64,000 nucleotides of DNA from Symbiodinium kawagutii (Eukaryota > Sar > Dinophyceae > Suessiales > Symbiodiniaceae). The stretch is taken from the NCBI GenBank assembly GCA_009767595.1, contig VSDK01012150.1:32439-96438 (forward strand), in the 5' to 3' direction. The position numbers were made by a program, and so were the translations under genes. Positions 1 through 12,555 of this stretch are shown piece by piece (the first letter of the stretch is position 1; every line of letters begins with the position of its first letter). Under the pieces are notes generated by a model. It did no database searches, was not told the origin of the DNA, and worked only from the letters and a program-made list of their open reading frames with translations.

Positions 1-1
1 C

Positions 2-1117
2 CGCATTAAGACAGCGTTTCCACGTCATATTCAAACAAGATATCCATGGGGATTTCGACAGAAAGCTGAACTACCCTATGGCTTCGTTTTTCTCAAGCGC
101 AAGAAGCAATGGAAGAAGGGCCGGACCCTTATTTCGCACTTTCAAGCTTTTGCTTCAACACTGTTAAAAGCTGCTTCTAGAGCTCTTGATTCGATGTTGC
201 AAGAGACATGGCCCCAAATCATGGGCCAGCTCAGCACTCCTCAAATTTGGAAACGAGTGCACCAACTGTTTACAGAGACGGACCCAGACGTCCACCTCGA
301 GGCCATCAACGATGATTTAGTGGGCTTCTTCAATTCTGTCCCTCAGGACAGATTGCTGGATGCGGTATCTTCTTTGATAGCCGCTTGGGAACAACAGCAT
401 GGATCGGGCCTGTCCATCTCCGTGGACTTGTCCCGGACAGGGGACCCTGTCCAGAGCACGTATGCTGGCCAGATACGTAGAACTGGGTTTTCTATCAAGG
501 CACTCCGTGTACAGGATCTGCTGACCATTGTTCGCTCGAGTCTTCAATCACATTTGTTTTCCGCTCTCGGAATCATTTGGCGCCAGTTTCGGGGTGCAGG
601 TATTGGAAGCCAAATATTCCCAACTCTTTCTAACCTGGCTGTGACCATCATTGAACGTTCTTGGCAACAATGTTATAGTGCCTTATTTGCACAGCCTCCT
701 TCATTGTTTTCCTTTGTGGCTATCCGGTACGTTGACAACAGATTTGCCATTGTCAACTCCCGCTACATCAACCTGGAGGCACTTCGAACGTTTGCAGAAT
801 TAGATTTCTACGGTCTTCCAGTGGAACTTGAGAAAGTGACCGATGATAGCCTGTTAGGCTTCACCGTCGATGTTGCACAGCGAAGCTGTCAGTATCAACT
901 TCCCAATCTTCGCCAAATCAGAGATTTGGAAAGTGCTGGTTCCCTCCGTCTCCGCATGAGTGGGCTGCTCAGTAGAGCACATCTAATTCGACAATACACG
1001 TACCCTCGAAGCCAGATCACTCCCACGTTGCATTCCCTGGCCGAGTTATACATAGCCAAAGGCTATCCGACTAGTGAAGTGTCCAGATCTCTTCGGATTC
1101 AGTTGCATGATGGTTGA
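2..1117 (+). CDS. Reverse-transcriptase-like ORF, 5' end outside window
   Basis: The frame is open from base 2 to the stop at 1115-1117 (371 codons), so the true start lies left of the window; the first ATG at 194 is probably internal. Visible RT blocks: a basic K/R segment LKRKKQWKKGRTLIS (about 85-130) like RT motif 1; DDLVGFFNSVP (about 314-346) like motif A; a Gly-rich FRGAGIGSQIFPTLSNLAV (about 587-643) like motif B; and RYVDNRFAI (about 727-753) at motif C. Motif C reads YVDN instead of the usual Y-x-D-D, so the second catalytic aspartate is Asn. The protein probably comes from a retroelement or a domesticated RT family. No endonuclease, RNase H or poly(A) tail is visible in what is present. 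The frame is intact with no internal stop. RT-like identity is fairly certain; the exact clade is not. Confidence 0.75.
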   Translation, partial: RIKTAFPRHIQTRYPWGFRQKAELPYGFVFLKRKKQWKKGRTLISHFQAFASTLLKAASRALDSMLQETWPQIMGQLSTPQIWKRVHQLFTETDPDVHLEAINDDLVGFFNSVPQDRLLDAVSSLIAAWEQQHGSGLSISVDLSRTGDPVQSTYAGQIRRTGFSIKALRVQDLLTIVRSSLQSHLFSALGIIWRQFRGAGIGSQIFPTLSNLAVTIIERSWQQCYSALFAQPPSLFSFVAIRYVDNRFAIVNSRYINLEALRTFAELDFYGLPVELEKVTDDSLLGFTVDVAQRSCQYQLPNLRQIRDLESAGSLRLRMSGLLSRAHLIRQYTYPRSQITPTLHSLAELYIAKGYPTSEVSRSLRIQLHDG

Positions 1118-1260
1118 AATGGTGCTGCCGATTGCTGTTGATCTTTTGTTCTGTTTCTGATTTTGTGGCTCACTGAGAACTTTGATCTCTTGATGCTTTT
1201 TGTTGTCAAGTTGGGATTTGTGAGCTTGAACTACACTGATATCTTTTCACAATTTTTCCT

Positions 1261-1854
1261 TTGCAGCTGTTGCAGTTTGATTTGCTTTGTAGCTGCTCTA
1301 TAGCTGCCATGTGGGAGCGTGTGACCCGCCGTCGTAGAGAATTTCCGGATGTAGAGGACGATCATGAGCGACATCCATGGACACTGAGGGCAGCTAGCCG
1401 ACCTCCGGCGGGCTTCAATCAAGAATTTGTTGCTGTGTTTGTTGCTGTATCCCTATTGTTAACCCAATTTTTCAGGGCTGCATTTCCACAGATGGCAGTC
1501 CCAGAGTACTACAGCGCTTTGGGCATCGTCGTCCATCGCCAAGATCTTGACAATTTGCGACTTGATGTCATCAAGATGTTCTTTTCCACGGTGTTATGGG
1601 AAAGAACCGGCAAATGGGTGGGCAGCAGGACTATGAGGCTCACATATCAGGGCCACCACGCCCCGTTTCACTGGCATTTAGGCCAACTCTTTCGTCAGTA
1701 TCCAAAGGATCACCAAACTTTAGGAACACAAGACCCCAGCCAGATATACAGGCTCGCCCCGGGCATAGAGCTCCATCATTTAGACCTCGAATATGTTCCG
1801 GACGTAGTTCAGCCAGCTCCATCTTCGGCTAGACCGTTCCGAGCGACTCATTGA
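1261..1854 (+). CDS. Unknown ORF downstream of the RT-like gene
   Basis: This is a 197-codon open frame starting 143 bp after the RT stop. The start shown is the frame limit; an ATG at 1309 (MWERVTRRRREFPDV) follows a pyrimidine-rich tract ending TTTGCAG at 1260-1266, which looks like a 3' splice site, so the ORF may be an exon. There is a hydrophobic stretch in the middle (VAVFVAVSLLLTQFF, about 1426-1470), which may instead be an intron end because it is followed by TTTTTCAG at about 1470-1477. No family is recognised. It could be the second ORF of the same retroelement or an unrelated exon pair. Confidence 0.35.
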   Translation: MQLLQFDLLCSCSIAAMWERVTRRRREFPDVEDDHERHPWTLRAASRPPAGFNQEFVAVFVAVSLLLTQFFRAAFPQMAVPEYYSALGIVVHRQDLDNLRLDVIKMFFSTVLWERTGKWVGSRTMRLTYQGHHAPFHWHLGQLFRQYPKDHQTLGTQDPSQIYRLAPGIELHHLDLEYVPDVVQPAPSSARPFRATH

Positions 1855-2976
1855 AGTCCCTCATCATACAGCAATGAACGGCCATGGCACTCCTTGTACA
1901 ATATCTCAGGTTTTTTGATTTCCATTTTTGCATTGCTAGACATAGCTCTGAGTAGAAAACAAGCTGCTGTTAGTGCGATTTTGCGACACACGGCCTTCGT
2001 GTGTGAGTCAACTCCTGTTTCCAAGGATTTAACTCCGTTAGATCTCAATCCGGTTTTCGATTGATTCAGAAAGAGCATCAAATGTGCACCGATGTTTTCG
2101 CCTTTGGTTCAATTGCTGTTGCTACTGCGAAAGGCCTTTAGTACCATGTGTTCAATACACATGAGACTAGTCCATCAGGACAATCACAACAGATGTGATC
2201 CATGCGACCCTGAAATGTTGATTCAATCAACTTCTGAAATACGGTCTTTCAAGTGTGTGTGTGTCGTCCTTATGGACGTAAAACTTCAGCATTTCAGCCG
2301 CTAGCAGCTGCTTGCCACCAACAATTCGGACAAATTCACCAAACACTGCAATAATATTTCAGAAACAGAGGGACTGTCTGGCTTGTAGCGGTGGCAAGCC
2401 TCTGGAGAGGATGTTGAAGTAGCTGATACAGATTTTGGAGCAGCACAGTAGCAGCACAGTTTTGACCTCGAAGAGTGGTTCGACAACCTGTGCCGCGCAT
2501 GGTTTTGCAAAATCCCTTGTGGTGTTGCATGATTCAAGTCAACACATTGTCGCATTGATTTCAGAGTCGGTGGTAGCTTGTCATGACTCGTGACAGAAGT
2601 GCTGTGCTTGGAACTAAGCCAGCGAACCCCACACTAAGCGAACTAATACAAGAACTGTAATCAAAAACACATTCCATGAATGGATCAGCATACTCATGTG
2701 TCCCATCTGAAAATTTGCTAAGCTAAACGGCATCCAAAAGGTTGGAGGTAGGATCAACGACCATAAGGGCACTCCTGAAGTAGAGAATGGCAGATTCAGA
2801 ATTCTGGCAGGTGTGTTCAGAAATTTTTGCAGAAGTCCACATAGATGTAGATATGGATAGATGTAGCTGTGTTATACTTTGCTTTCACACAAATACGCTT
2901 GTAGGCGGTTGTAGTCCTGTTTGGAGTAAACATTTGATGATTATTCGCTATGTTCACATCTATATCTTGTGACTAG
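1855..2976. other. No confident gene
   Basis: Ordinary-complexity AT-leaning sequence. Short ORFs here are overlapping and show no motif. A short ATG-led frame at 2787-2810 (MADSEFWQ) is followed by GTGTGT, which resembles a first exon and donor, but its phase does not fit the next recognised exon. The glycine-loop exon of the kinase gene should lie here or further left and was not found. Confidence 0.5.
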
Positions 2977-3077
2977 ACGGCTTGCATCGTGATGCGGAGG
3001 TACCCGCCATTGTGAAAACAAACAAGTTGACCGAGTCCGATGCTCAAAGACTGAAAGACCGGTTGCTTCGGGTCAAG
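2977..3077 (+). CDS. Kinase exon: N-lobe beta-3 and helix C
   Basis: The frame gives VPAIVKTNKLTESDAQRLKD, with the beta-3 lysine at 3015-3017 and an amphipathic helix-C-like stretch after it. The acceptor could be CTAG ending at 2976 or GGAG ending at 2999. Ending the exon after AAG at 3077 leaves a GA-type donor (GACAGG) and joins in phase 0 to the exon at 5365, reading RVK|DLKHDNLVKI, as expected for a kinase N-lobe. Continuing past the donor would hit a stop at about 3090. Confidence 0.7.
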
Positions 3078-6000
3078 GACAGGGAGAGATAAGCTTAAAT
3101 TTGCATCCGCACCTAGCTGGGATTAACATCATCCATGAAGAAACCATGGGTTAGCTTCAATTTCTTCATGGATGATGGTAGATTCATGTATCCAACGGTA
3201 TACAGCAGCCATTGGATCTTGACCCATGCCGCACATATTTCCCCAGCAGAATGCCTTGGGGAGCCATGGTGAAGGTCTTGGAGCCGATCGCCCAAAACTG
3301 ATTCGCCAAGGTTTCCCAAGGAAGGTTCGAAGGTGAGCTTCCCCAGGTTCGCGAGGGATGCCAGGTTCCGAAGTTCCCAAGTGTCCAAGGTTCCCAGGGG
3401 CTCCCAACATTCTGACGGTTCCAAGGTTCCAAGGTTCCAAGGTTGCCAAGGTTTTCAAAGTTTGCAAGGTCTGTAAGGTTGCCAACTGTCCCAAGGTTTT
3501 CAAAGCTTTCAAGTGCCTAAGGTTCTCATGGTGGTTTTCAAGGTTCGCAAGGTTTCCTAGGTGTTCTCCTGCCATTTCCAGGTTCTGAGGGTTTCCAAGC
3601 TGTGTCAAAGTTCCTACACCACCGGAGGTTCCAAGTTTCTTAGGTTCCCGAAATTTCAGACAGGTCTCATGGTCTCAGTGTTCGCAAGGTTTTCAGGTTC
3701 CACAGGTTCCACAGGTTTCAAGGTTTAAGATTCCAAGGCGCCCAAGATTCTACGGTTTCCAAGGTTTCAAGGTTGCAGGTTGCCAAGCTTCGCAAGGTTG
3801 CATGGTTCAAGCTTTGCAAGGCTCCAAGGTTCCCAAGGTTCCCAAGGTTCCCAAGGTTCCCAAGGTTCCCAGGTTTCAACAAAGTTCGCAGCTTCCAGGG
3901 ACAAAGAAATTCACCAAAGCAGATTCGACAAGAATCAACAAATGCCAGAGAGAACGTGCAAGACTATGGAAGACGCTATGCAGATGTTCTGCGCAAGTCC
4001 TGGCTCAAGTTTTGCTGAACAATATGCTCCATCTCTCACTGTAAGATCCTCAGGATCTATGGGCAGCATGAACCCAGGGCAACTCCACGGCAACCACCAC
4101 TATTCAAAGCAAAAAACTCCACCCACGGCAACGCCAGATCCATGAGCGCCAGTCTAAACCTGAATTTTTTGCCCAAGCAGATCTAAGAGCTCCATTCCAT
4201 GCCTTTCCACTCAGGCACCCCAAGAGGCGCAAGAGGCACAAACATCGGGGTTTATGTACCAGCGCAAGCTATTGGAGACTTATAAAGGTTTTACCCACGG
4301 CAACCTCAAATCCATGAGCGCCATTCTATCTTTCGAACTCTACCCCAGGCATCCCAAGATCGCACCATTTCACACCGGAAATTCGACCCAAGGCACCCCA
4401 AGAGCCACGGGCACTGTGGAAAGCTCATAAAGTTTTTGTCCGCGGCAACCCAAAATCCGTGAGCATCATGCTGAACCTAAAACTTTACCCCAGGCATCCC
4501 AAAATCTATGAACACTATTCCAAAGCTTACATTCCAGCCAAAGCACCCCAGGATCCATGACCATCATTCAAAACTGAAAACTCCATGCATGGCAAACCAA
4601 GATCCACAACCGGCATGTTCGCAAAAATTGTGTTGGATCTTCACTCACTGCTCGGCTTTCATTCAGCCTACACCGTCATACTTTGCATGCTCTCTGCCGG
4701 ACATGTGCTGCAGACTCTGAGGTAGATGCAGGAAATGTTGATATGAACTGCAGAGCATTGCCTGCCTTCTTCTGATCATGTCAGAAAACACACGCTTCGT
4801 ATAGCCATCTGAACACAGATACCAGCTATCAATTACTACTGTACATCTCCTATGTTTAAGAACAACTTTCATTGGAAAGGACCATAAACAAAATCATATC
4901 ACGGATTCCCATTGCCATGTTTTTGAATTTCGAAGCATAAGATGGAATGCTCGCCTACTTACATTATTGGAAGCTTCACAACTACCATGTCGGAATGTCA
5001 TCCAACATGGATGTGACTCTCAATAACTTGGCATGTTGCTGATTTCCCCCTGGTCGTTTAACCTGTTGTGAAAAACAAAAGGCTGCTTGGAAAGAGGGAC
5101 CACCTGTTGCATCAAATCCAATTGCATCATGTAGGCCTGAATAAAAGGTAACTAACTCATTCACAGGGGGAGCAGGGGCAGGGTGGCCCAAAAATGCACG
5201 GCCATTTGTTTGCCACAAACGCTGTTGGGATATTCTTTGGGCTAAAAAAATGTTTGTTGAACACGCGTCGCGCGACAGCCATGCCTTTGACACCTTAGAT
5301 GAAAGTCTGGCAAGTTCATACGTCATCCCAGTGCATTCACATTTGTAGCAAACTGGGCTTGCAGGACCTCAAGCATGACAACCTGGTGAAGATCATTGGA
5401 GTCTACTGCCCGGAACCCGGTGTTCTGAGCGTTGCTATGGAGATCGCGCCCACCTGTCTGCGACGTCTGGTCGAAACAGATCCTCAACAGGCACAGAAAC
5501 AGCAGCTGGTGCTTGCACACGGCATAGCTGCCGCCATGGCGCCGCTTGGATTAACATGACTTGTAGGGCTGTCTGAAGCAATGAGGGTACGATGTGCCGT
5601 CCAATTTCTGGTCACGCTCACGGTTGGGAATCGCCTCTTTTTTCTGGATCGACTGTTTGAGCTTTAGGGGCTCTCCTTTTTTGTGTTTGGTACATTTTCC
5701 AAGGTAGGATCCTTCGTCCTCAAGGTGACAGGTCCACCCTTCCAAGTTTTAAAGACTTCAGAATTGAGGTATCTACATGGCCTTGATGAACCAGTGCTTC
5801 ACCACGACCTCAAACCTACAAACGTGCTGATTTTCGGTTCTGGGCGTGACATTGTGGCAAAGGTCAGTGTCTCTTGGCTGCTGCACATGGGCAAAAACCC
5901 AGGACGAGTCAAATTATAAGGCGGACGTCGCAAGTTTTATTGTTATTTTGGCTTTTTTTGTCCACGCTGTGCTGTCAAACAATTTTCTGTTGGCAATGGA

Positions 6001-9000
6001 ATACCTGGGTGTTCACTTAGTAGTAGCAGTAATATCCAATTGCTTAGTCGATGTTTCTGGCAGCTGGCGACGGGACCTTTTCCAATCATCCTGCGGCAAG
6101 GAAGCATGATCTCCACAAGTCACAAGTAAAATGGAATGATAGAACGCCTTGGCAAATCGAGTCAATCGAGTCTTTATTTCAGACCTTCCCATACATTTAC
6201 AATGGCGATATTTTTTGACGATATCTCCTGTTGTCCTCTTTGCCGTCCTCTTAATTTGAAACCGGTGTACAGAAGAATGGTGATTACGGGGACGCGCTTT
6301 TAAGTCCAGACGCAACAAAGCAGTGAGAGAAGCCGCCAAAACGTCAGTACCAGTACCTCAGACAGAGATCCATTTGATATCAACTTGGGGTCCAACAAAC
6401 TAAATGCTGCCAGCATAGCATAGGGAAGTAGCTTGCTGACCTTTGTGCTCTTGGCGCAACAGTGCCAATGAGGGTCCCAAGACAGTGAGATTTGGCAACA
6501 GTAGTCACGCCAACAGTTGTGCAGCCTTGGGGCATGTGTGGACTGGTTGTTGCGCATTGTCCGCCCTGCCAAGGATGTATGCTTCAATGCAGCCATGTCT
6601 GAGCAGACTGCTAGATTGTCTCTGCCCTACAGAGCACCAGAGCTCTTCCATGGAAAAGCTTACAGTGGTGCATGTGAGGCGTGCTTGACATGGGCTTGAC
6701 CCCACCAAGAATGGATTTCGGGGCTGCAGCTACTGTTTGATTTTGTAGATTTGGTTCTCGTCTATCATCTGCAACAGTCTCCTGACCATCCTGGCCCATG
6801 CAATCAGTAATGATCCTCAATTCACCACAGATAGTGCAGTCACTAACCCCAACACAAGCACCTTGGAAAAGAGTGGCCTCCAGGTCTACGCATTTGCAAT
6901 GATCTGCTGGGAACTTATACATGGGAAGCCAGCATGGAGTGAGTGCCATGGCTGTTCGCGAAGTCATCAGGTATTCGCTGGCTGGATGGGGCGATGTCCA
7001 CCAATGTGGGTGCCCTTCGGATTCACCCAATCAGTTGCTCAGGTATATCCACAAAATCGATGGAACATTTCATGACCAAACTGGGCGGTCGTTGGGAAGA
7101 AGCTAGGGAGGCAGTATCTCCCTTTCAAGCGAAAGCTCTTTAGAACTCGCAGAAGTGCCCCAAACGGACCACCAATTTTCAGCTGAGCTGTTTCCTGAGG
7201 AGCAGCGACGCGCAGATCTTTACAGCCGTTTGTGTCAGCCACCAGAGACCGACCATCGACGAGTCCAGAGCCAAAAAGCGTCTCAGCAAACTCCTCCAGG
7301 ACTTGATGATTTGGGGTCTCCGGAGTTGCTTGACGATGGAGAGTTGCTAGGAATGATTGATGTAAAGGATGATTGGGGGACCCCTATGACTTGAGAAGTC
7401 ACCATGGTTGACAGTAGGAACCTGAAACATCTGCTGTCGAGGGTGCCAACTGTGGTGCAGAACACGAGAAGTTTTAAGACAAGACGACAATCAAGTAGTC
7501 TAAGCGAAGTCCCCGTTCCACATTGGCAATGGCAACCGCGGATGCTTTCTATCACTAAAGGAGGGAAAGGTAGCAGTTAATACGTTAATACCCTTCTTTT
7601 TACATGCATGCCCTGGATCACCGACATGACAGGGACAGGGATACATGAGCACATGACGCGCCGTCTGCATTTAAGCAACATTCGCGCATGAAGATCTGAA
7701 TTTCCCAAAGCATCCCCCCAGGCAATAAGTTCCATAACGCATCCCAAGAGCAACTTGCTCTTCCATGAGTATGGCGAAAAGTTTTGGCATCAGTTGTGCT
7801 GAAACCAGCACATGCGTCAGGTCGCAAGCATTGAAATCACCAACCGTTGCTATCATCCTTTTGACGCTGCAGGACGCTTGGGCTGAGGAGCCTTCCCATC
7901 GGCCCACCTTCGCTCAGATTCAGCAGAAAGTCTCCAAACCAAAGCTCCCCAAGCAGTTGTCCAAGGACATTCCAGCGTATTGGTCCGGCCAAGATTTAGA
8001 CCAAGGCTGGGCGCAGCCGTCACGTTTGGCTGCATCTTGTTTAGCCACAGATCGCCCAATCTCCCTGCTTTGGCCCATGGCAAGTTCCACTGAAGATACC
8101 CAACAGGTCTTGACAAAATTGGTGGTTTCTGAAAATAGAGACCCCCAAATTGGTTGCTTTATTACCTATATCACTAAGTAGGATTATTTGGGAGTACTCC
8201 TATCATGAGAAACACCCAGTTGAGAGTTCGGCGTCCATGTCATTGCCCGACTCCACAAACAGGACTTTTGGTACTCGTGCGTGTGTACCACAAAAATGGC
8301 AAAGCACGCGAGCATGCGCACGCGCACAAACGCACCACCCACGCACACTTACGCTCATATTATGATCTTTTTCTTGTGCATGCATGTATGTATGCAAATA
8401 TATGTGCGCAGAGATATGTAGAAACACATTTGTACAGTGCACACCGGTATCGGGTATGTTTTCATGTCATGGGAGACACGGATGTTCATTGCTTGTGTTC
8501 CCCTAACGCAGGGTGGATCGCCGTGCCGGTGGCCGAAGACATGCTGCAGAAACTGTCCAAACTCTTCGTGGTGACGCAACCTCGCGAGCTGGGCACGGGC
8601 CGAGATGCGGCGACGTATCCGCGCCCCTACAACAATCTGAAGTCGCTGGGCCGAGGAAAGAGACACTGCCTGACCACGAAACTGTTGGCCATTTGCTTTT
8701 CTAATTTCATTTAGTCATTTAGTTGGCAATGTGGTTTCTGATTTTTATTAGATTTCTTGACTTATTTAATTTCATAATTTTCCCAACTTTTCATTCCAGG
8801 AGATATTTTACCAGGAGAAATTGCTAACTTGAACATCTTGAACCGCCCAGGCCGTGGTGTGCCTGGCGCATTGAGCATCAGCTGCTTTGGGACAAATACG
8901 TCGTGGAGCGCAACGACGTCATCAGACACCTCCGGCAGCTGGAACACAACGACGTCAAGCTTGACACGTGGCAAAGCAAACTGGAAGATTCGACGCCAGG

Positions 9001-12000
9001 AATGCCAGAGTGCACCGATCGGTCGCTTGACTTTGCGCAAGTTTTCGTAAATGCGCCCGAAACCATGCCAAGAAGATTTTAGGAACCGAACTGTTTTGAA
9101 CACGCTAATTATTTCCAATTTGTGCTGTTGAAACATACCAACTGTATTGTGCCATACATCGCCACCCGTGCTGAATTTCATTGCTCAGGCTTGTGTATGA
9201 AGGTTCGGTGTTAAAGACAAGAAGCGGGGTCCTTGTTGGTGTCACTCCAGGGCAAGCACTGTGGTTCCAAACCCAGCAGTCCAAACAATGCAGCCTTGCA
9301 CATGCACGCGTTCCATATTCCATGCTCTAGCTTTGCTATGTTTTGCTGAGGCGAGAGGTATTTGCTCCATGGAACAAAGCCAGAAGTGCTCCTTGACATT
9401 CTGCACAAGGGCTTCAATGACAAACTGGCGAGCTTGAAAGGAATGTTCCTTGGCGTTAAGTTTTTCAATTAAGTATAAAATCACAAATGGCACGTTCAGA
9501 GCGCAGCCAATTTCCAGCAGGGTTCCCACAGGGCTTTGCTGAAGTCGCTTTGGATGCTGTACGCTGATTCCAGGTTCGGTGCTGGTGCCTACTTTGCTGA
9601 GGATCCTGTAACTCGTCCAGGGAAAACCTTCCGCACGGCAGGGTGGCCAGGACACTCTCCTTGTATGCTTCAAGAAATGCTGAGCAGCCAGCTGCTACGA
9701 TAGTAAGATACACGCCCGGCATCATAAATTTACCACCATGTTATAGCTTGCCAAGAATTTCCAGCATCACATTCTAATTATAGTCATATACAGTCCATTG
9801 AAAATCAGATCAATTGGTAATTGTGTTCCCAAAATATGGGGCATCACAGGATTCGTTCGGAACTGGCCACTCGTGAGAACTGGCCATCCTCACTTATGGT
9901 CATTCTCACAACAAAAACATGGTGCTTTTGGTTGCCAAAGTGCTGCTTTTCCAATGGTTTTTCATGGCCACACCATATGGGATAGGTTCGTTGCCACATG
10001 GCGTTGCCGAGCTTTTTCACCGAGGAGAAAATCGACCAATACACGCGGGAAGATCCTGGCCATGAAACTCCCGGCCTCGAGAGGTTGCATTCCCGTTTGT
10101 ATCGAGCAGGTGGACATCGACATCCAGGCAACAGCAGTTTTGACAGCGCGTACTTGCTATGTGGCTATGGGTCAAGCAGGTAACCAACAACAATGGCCTA
10201 TAATAACGAACGATTTCATAGGGAAAAGAATGATTAATGATGGGGCAACCGGGGGTGCAGGGTTTTGACCCACAGCCATGTGTTTTGTGTAGTGTTGATT
10301 GCATGGGTTGTTTTCAGGTGTCAACTTGTGAAACCCCAATGATATGTCAATTGTATGATAACAATACCCACATGTATGGATGCATGTAGATGCGTAGATG
10401 CGTAGATGCAAAGATGCAAAGATGCAAAGTTGCAAAGACACAAAGATGCAAAGATGCAAAGATTCAAAGCTGCAAAGATGCAAAGACACCAAGATGCAAA
10501 GATGCAAAGATGCAAAGATTTATCACATCACATGTAGCGAAGCAGATACAGACAGATAGACATTTAGAGCGATAGATAGATGAATAGACAAGTAGATAGA
10601 TGAGGGACTGCCTCGGCTTACTTGAGCAAGATTTTGTATTTGCAACGTGCAAGCTATGCCGATCAAACTATGGCACCTCTTCTACGGTATAAACTTTTCA
10701 TACACCTTGCAGGGGTGCTTTTCCATATCGTACATGTCTTTATGGTGGTGACTCTCAAGTCATAGGGGTACCTCCAGTTGTCATGCTTTATACTAAACAT
10801 TTGACCATTTACAGAAATAAACCAACCATTTCTGGGGCTCCCTTAGCTTGAGAACCCCCCACATATGTGCAATCTATAGCCTGTACTTGTCTAAAATTCT
10901 TTCTTTATTAGTGCTTGCATTGTTCCAGGCGACCACATCTTCTATTGCTTTGTCGTGCGCGTGACTTGTGGCGCTTGCTTTTTGAGTCGTGGGTTCAAAG
11001 ACAAGCTGCACGACCACGACAGTGGCTTCCAGGTCTTTGTCAATGAAGACCGCAGAGACCCATGACTGCAGAATCAACCAGCACCAACTGAAATGAATCC
11101 CTGGCCACCATTTGGTTGTTTATGGATCACCTGGATGGCACACGCTGCTCTACAAAAAAACTTGGAACAATGGAGTGACGAGTTTCAGTTCATTGGCCAT
11201 TGGCATCATGTATTTCAAGTACTAAACTGATTCGTGACCTATCATTTGAGTGCTCAACCGACTCCATCTTCGACCCCAGCAGCTGCATGCGATGGTCCAG
11301 CAACCTCAGTGCCCAGCTGTTGAGTTGCATCTTCAGGAACTTTCATCTGTGCCTGGCTCAGACCCAGAAATCCCTTACCACACGTTGCTGGTGCAGACTG
11401 GCACAGAAGCTGCCAGGAGAATCGTGCCTTGGCTCACGAAATGGCGAGTTTCGCAGGTTTTTGGCGCAAAAAATCGCATCAGCAGCAGTAGCATACGTTT
11501 TAGTCGTTGGTTTTTGGGGTAGCATGGACCTACCTGCTTCAATGTGCTCCCTTGGCTACACACGCACATGTGGGTTAATAATGATCTATATTTGTTGTAC
11601 TTAGTGTGGGGTGCAAAGGGCTGAAGTAGAACCTCTCAAAGCATAGAACCCAGGCATTCCCCGAAGCATCCCATTACAGCCTCTGATATTGCCCATCATT
11701 TTTGCGATTTCATTTTTGCACCATGCATTTACCACTAATCAAGCCTCTTACTTGACAGAACGTCCATGGGATCCGGATTGGCCGACATACAGCTACTATG
11801 CTTGTTTGATTGTTTGTTTGTTGAATTTGTTTCTTTCGGTCTTTGCTTGTTTAATTCAGTCGTTTGTTTGTGCTTGTGTGTATGTGCGTGCCCGGCGTGC
11901 CCGCACGTTACATGTGACTCTAAAACTCCACCATGCTCACAGGCTCATCCTGAGAAGAAGAGGGAAGTGCCACCACAACCGGGGCCGTTCTCTGCTGTGT

Positions 12001-12505
12001 CAGGCAGACGCAAGACCTACCTACCACCTCGCCTTTCCTTTTATCAACTGCTTGTAGGTCTTTTGTTTTGCCAAATATGCTCCGAGGAACTTCTTTTCCA
12101 AACGTAGGGGCTGTTTCCATCTAAAACCGCAATTTTTGCCCTAAGACTTTCTACCTGTTGGTCATCACAGCATGGCCGCCTCTGCTGAAGCATGCCCCCA
12201 AGCATGCCCTTAAAGCATGCCCCCGAAGCATACTCCCTAGTGGTCCTAGTCTGCTTTTGGCAGGTCCGTCAGTGTCAGATATTCCCAGAGTCACACATTG
12301 CATGCACCCTCAGGTCTCTGCCTTTACAAGAAAACAACAAGTCGTTGTAGACGTAGTTGTCTCATGACCTGAAATTTATGCGAGAAACTGGCAAAATTAT
12401 GTTGAATCACATCAAGTTCTGGACTCGGAATGGACAGCAGCAGATCTCTTTTCACACCCACGAAGGTACTTTGTTGACATTCTCTTTTGATGTGATGATG
12501 ATGGT

Positions 12506-12555
<50 letters not shown>

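Larger units (their letters stand above)
3078..5364 (+). other. Large repeat-filled intron of the fusion gene
   Basis: Intron inferred from exon joins, with a GA donor and an acceptor TTGCAG ending at 5364. It holds a 17-bp perfect hairpin, the AAGGTTCC tandem repeat block and a degenerate satellite-like block, listed separately. ORFs inside the repeat block are repeat artefacts. Confidence 0.6.
10128..10928 (+). other. Intron with tandem repeat and MITE-like copy
   Basis: GC-AG intron bounded by recognised PARP exons. It contains the GATGCAAA tandem repeat (10388-10520) and a MITE-like element (10743-10862). Confidence 0.8.

Noticed and set aside
2787..2810. MADSEFWQ followed by GTGTGT as a first exon of the fusion gene
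   Set aside because: Ends in phase 0, while the next recognised exon needs another phase from its CTAG acceptor; no homology.
3113..3608. Minus-strand ORFs up to 159 codons rich in Leu, Gly and Asn
   Set aside because: Produced by the AAGGTTCC tandem repeat.
7155..7394. Acidic ORF of 79 codons as a real kinase exon
   Set aside because: Its last third is the right end of a MITE-like element and no kinase motif is present.
8355..8666. Minus-strand ORF of 103 codons
   Set aside because: Antisense of the PARP flank exon and a CGCACA-type repeat.
9242..9725. Minus-strand ORFs of 86-143 codons
   Set aside because: Antisense to the PARP exons carrying HGT and YFAE; the + strand explains the sequence.
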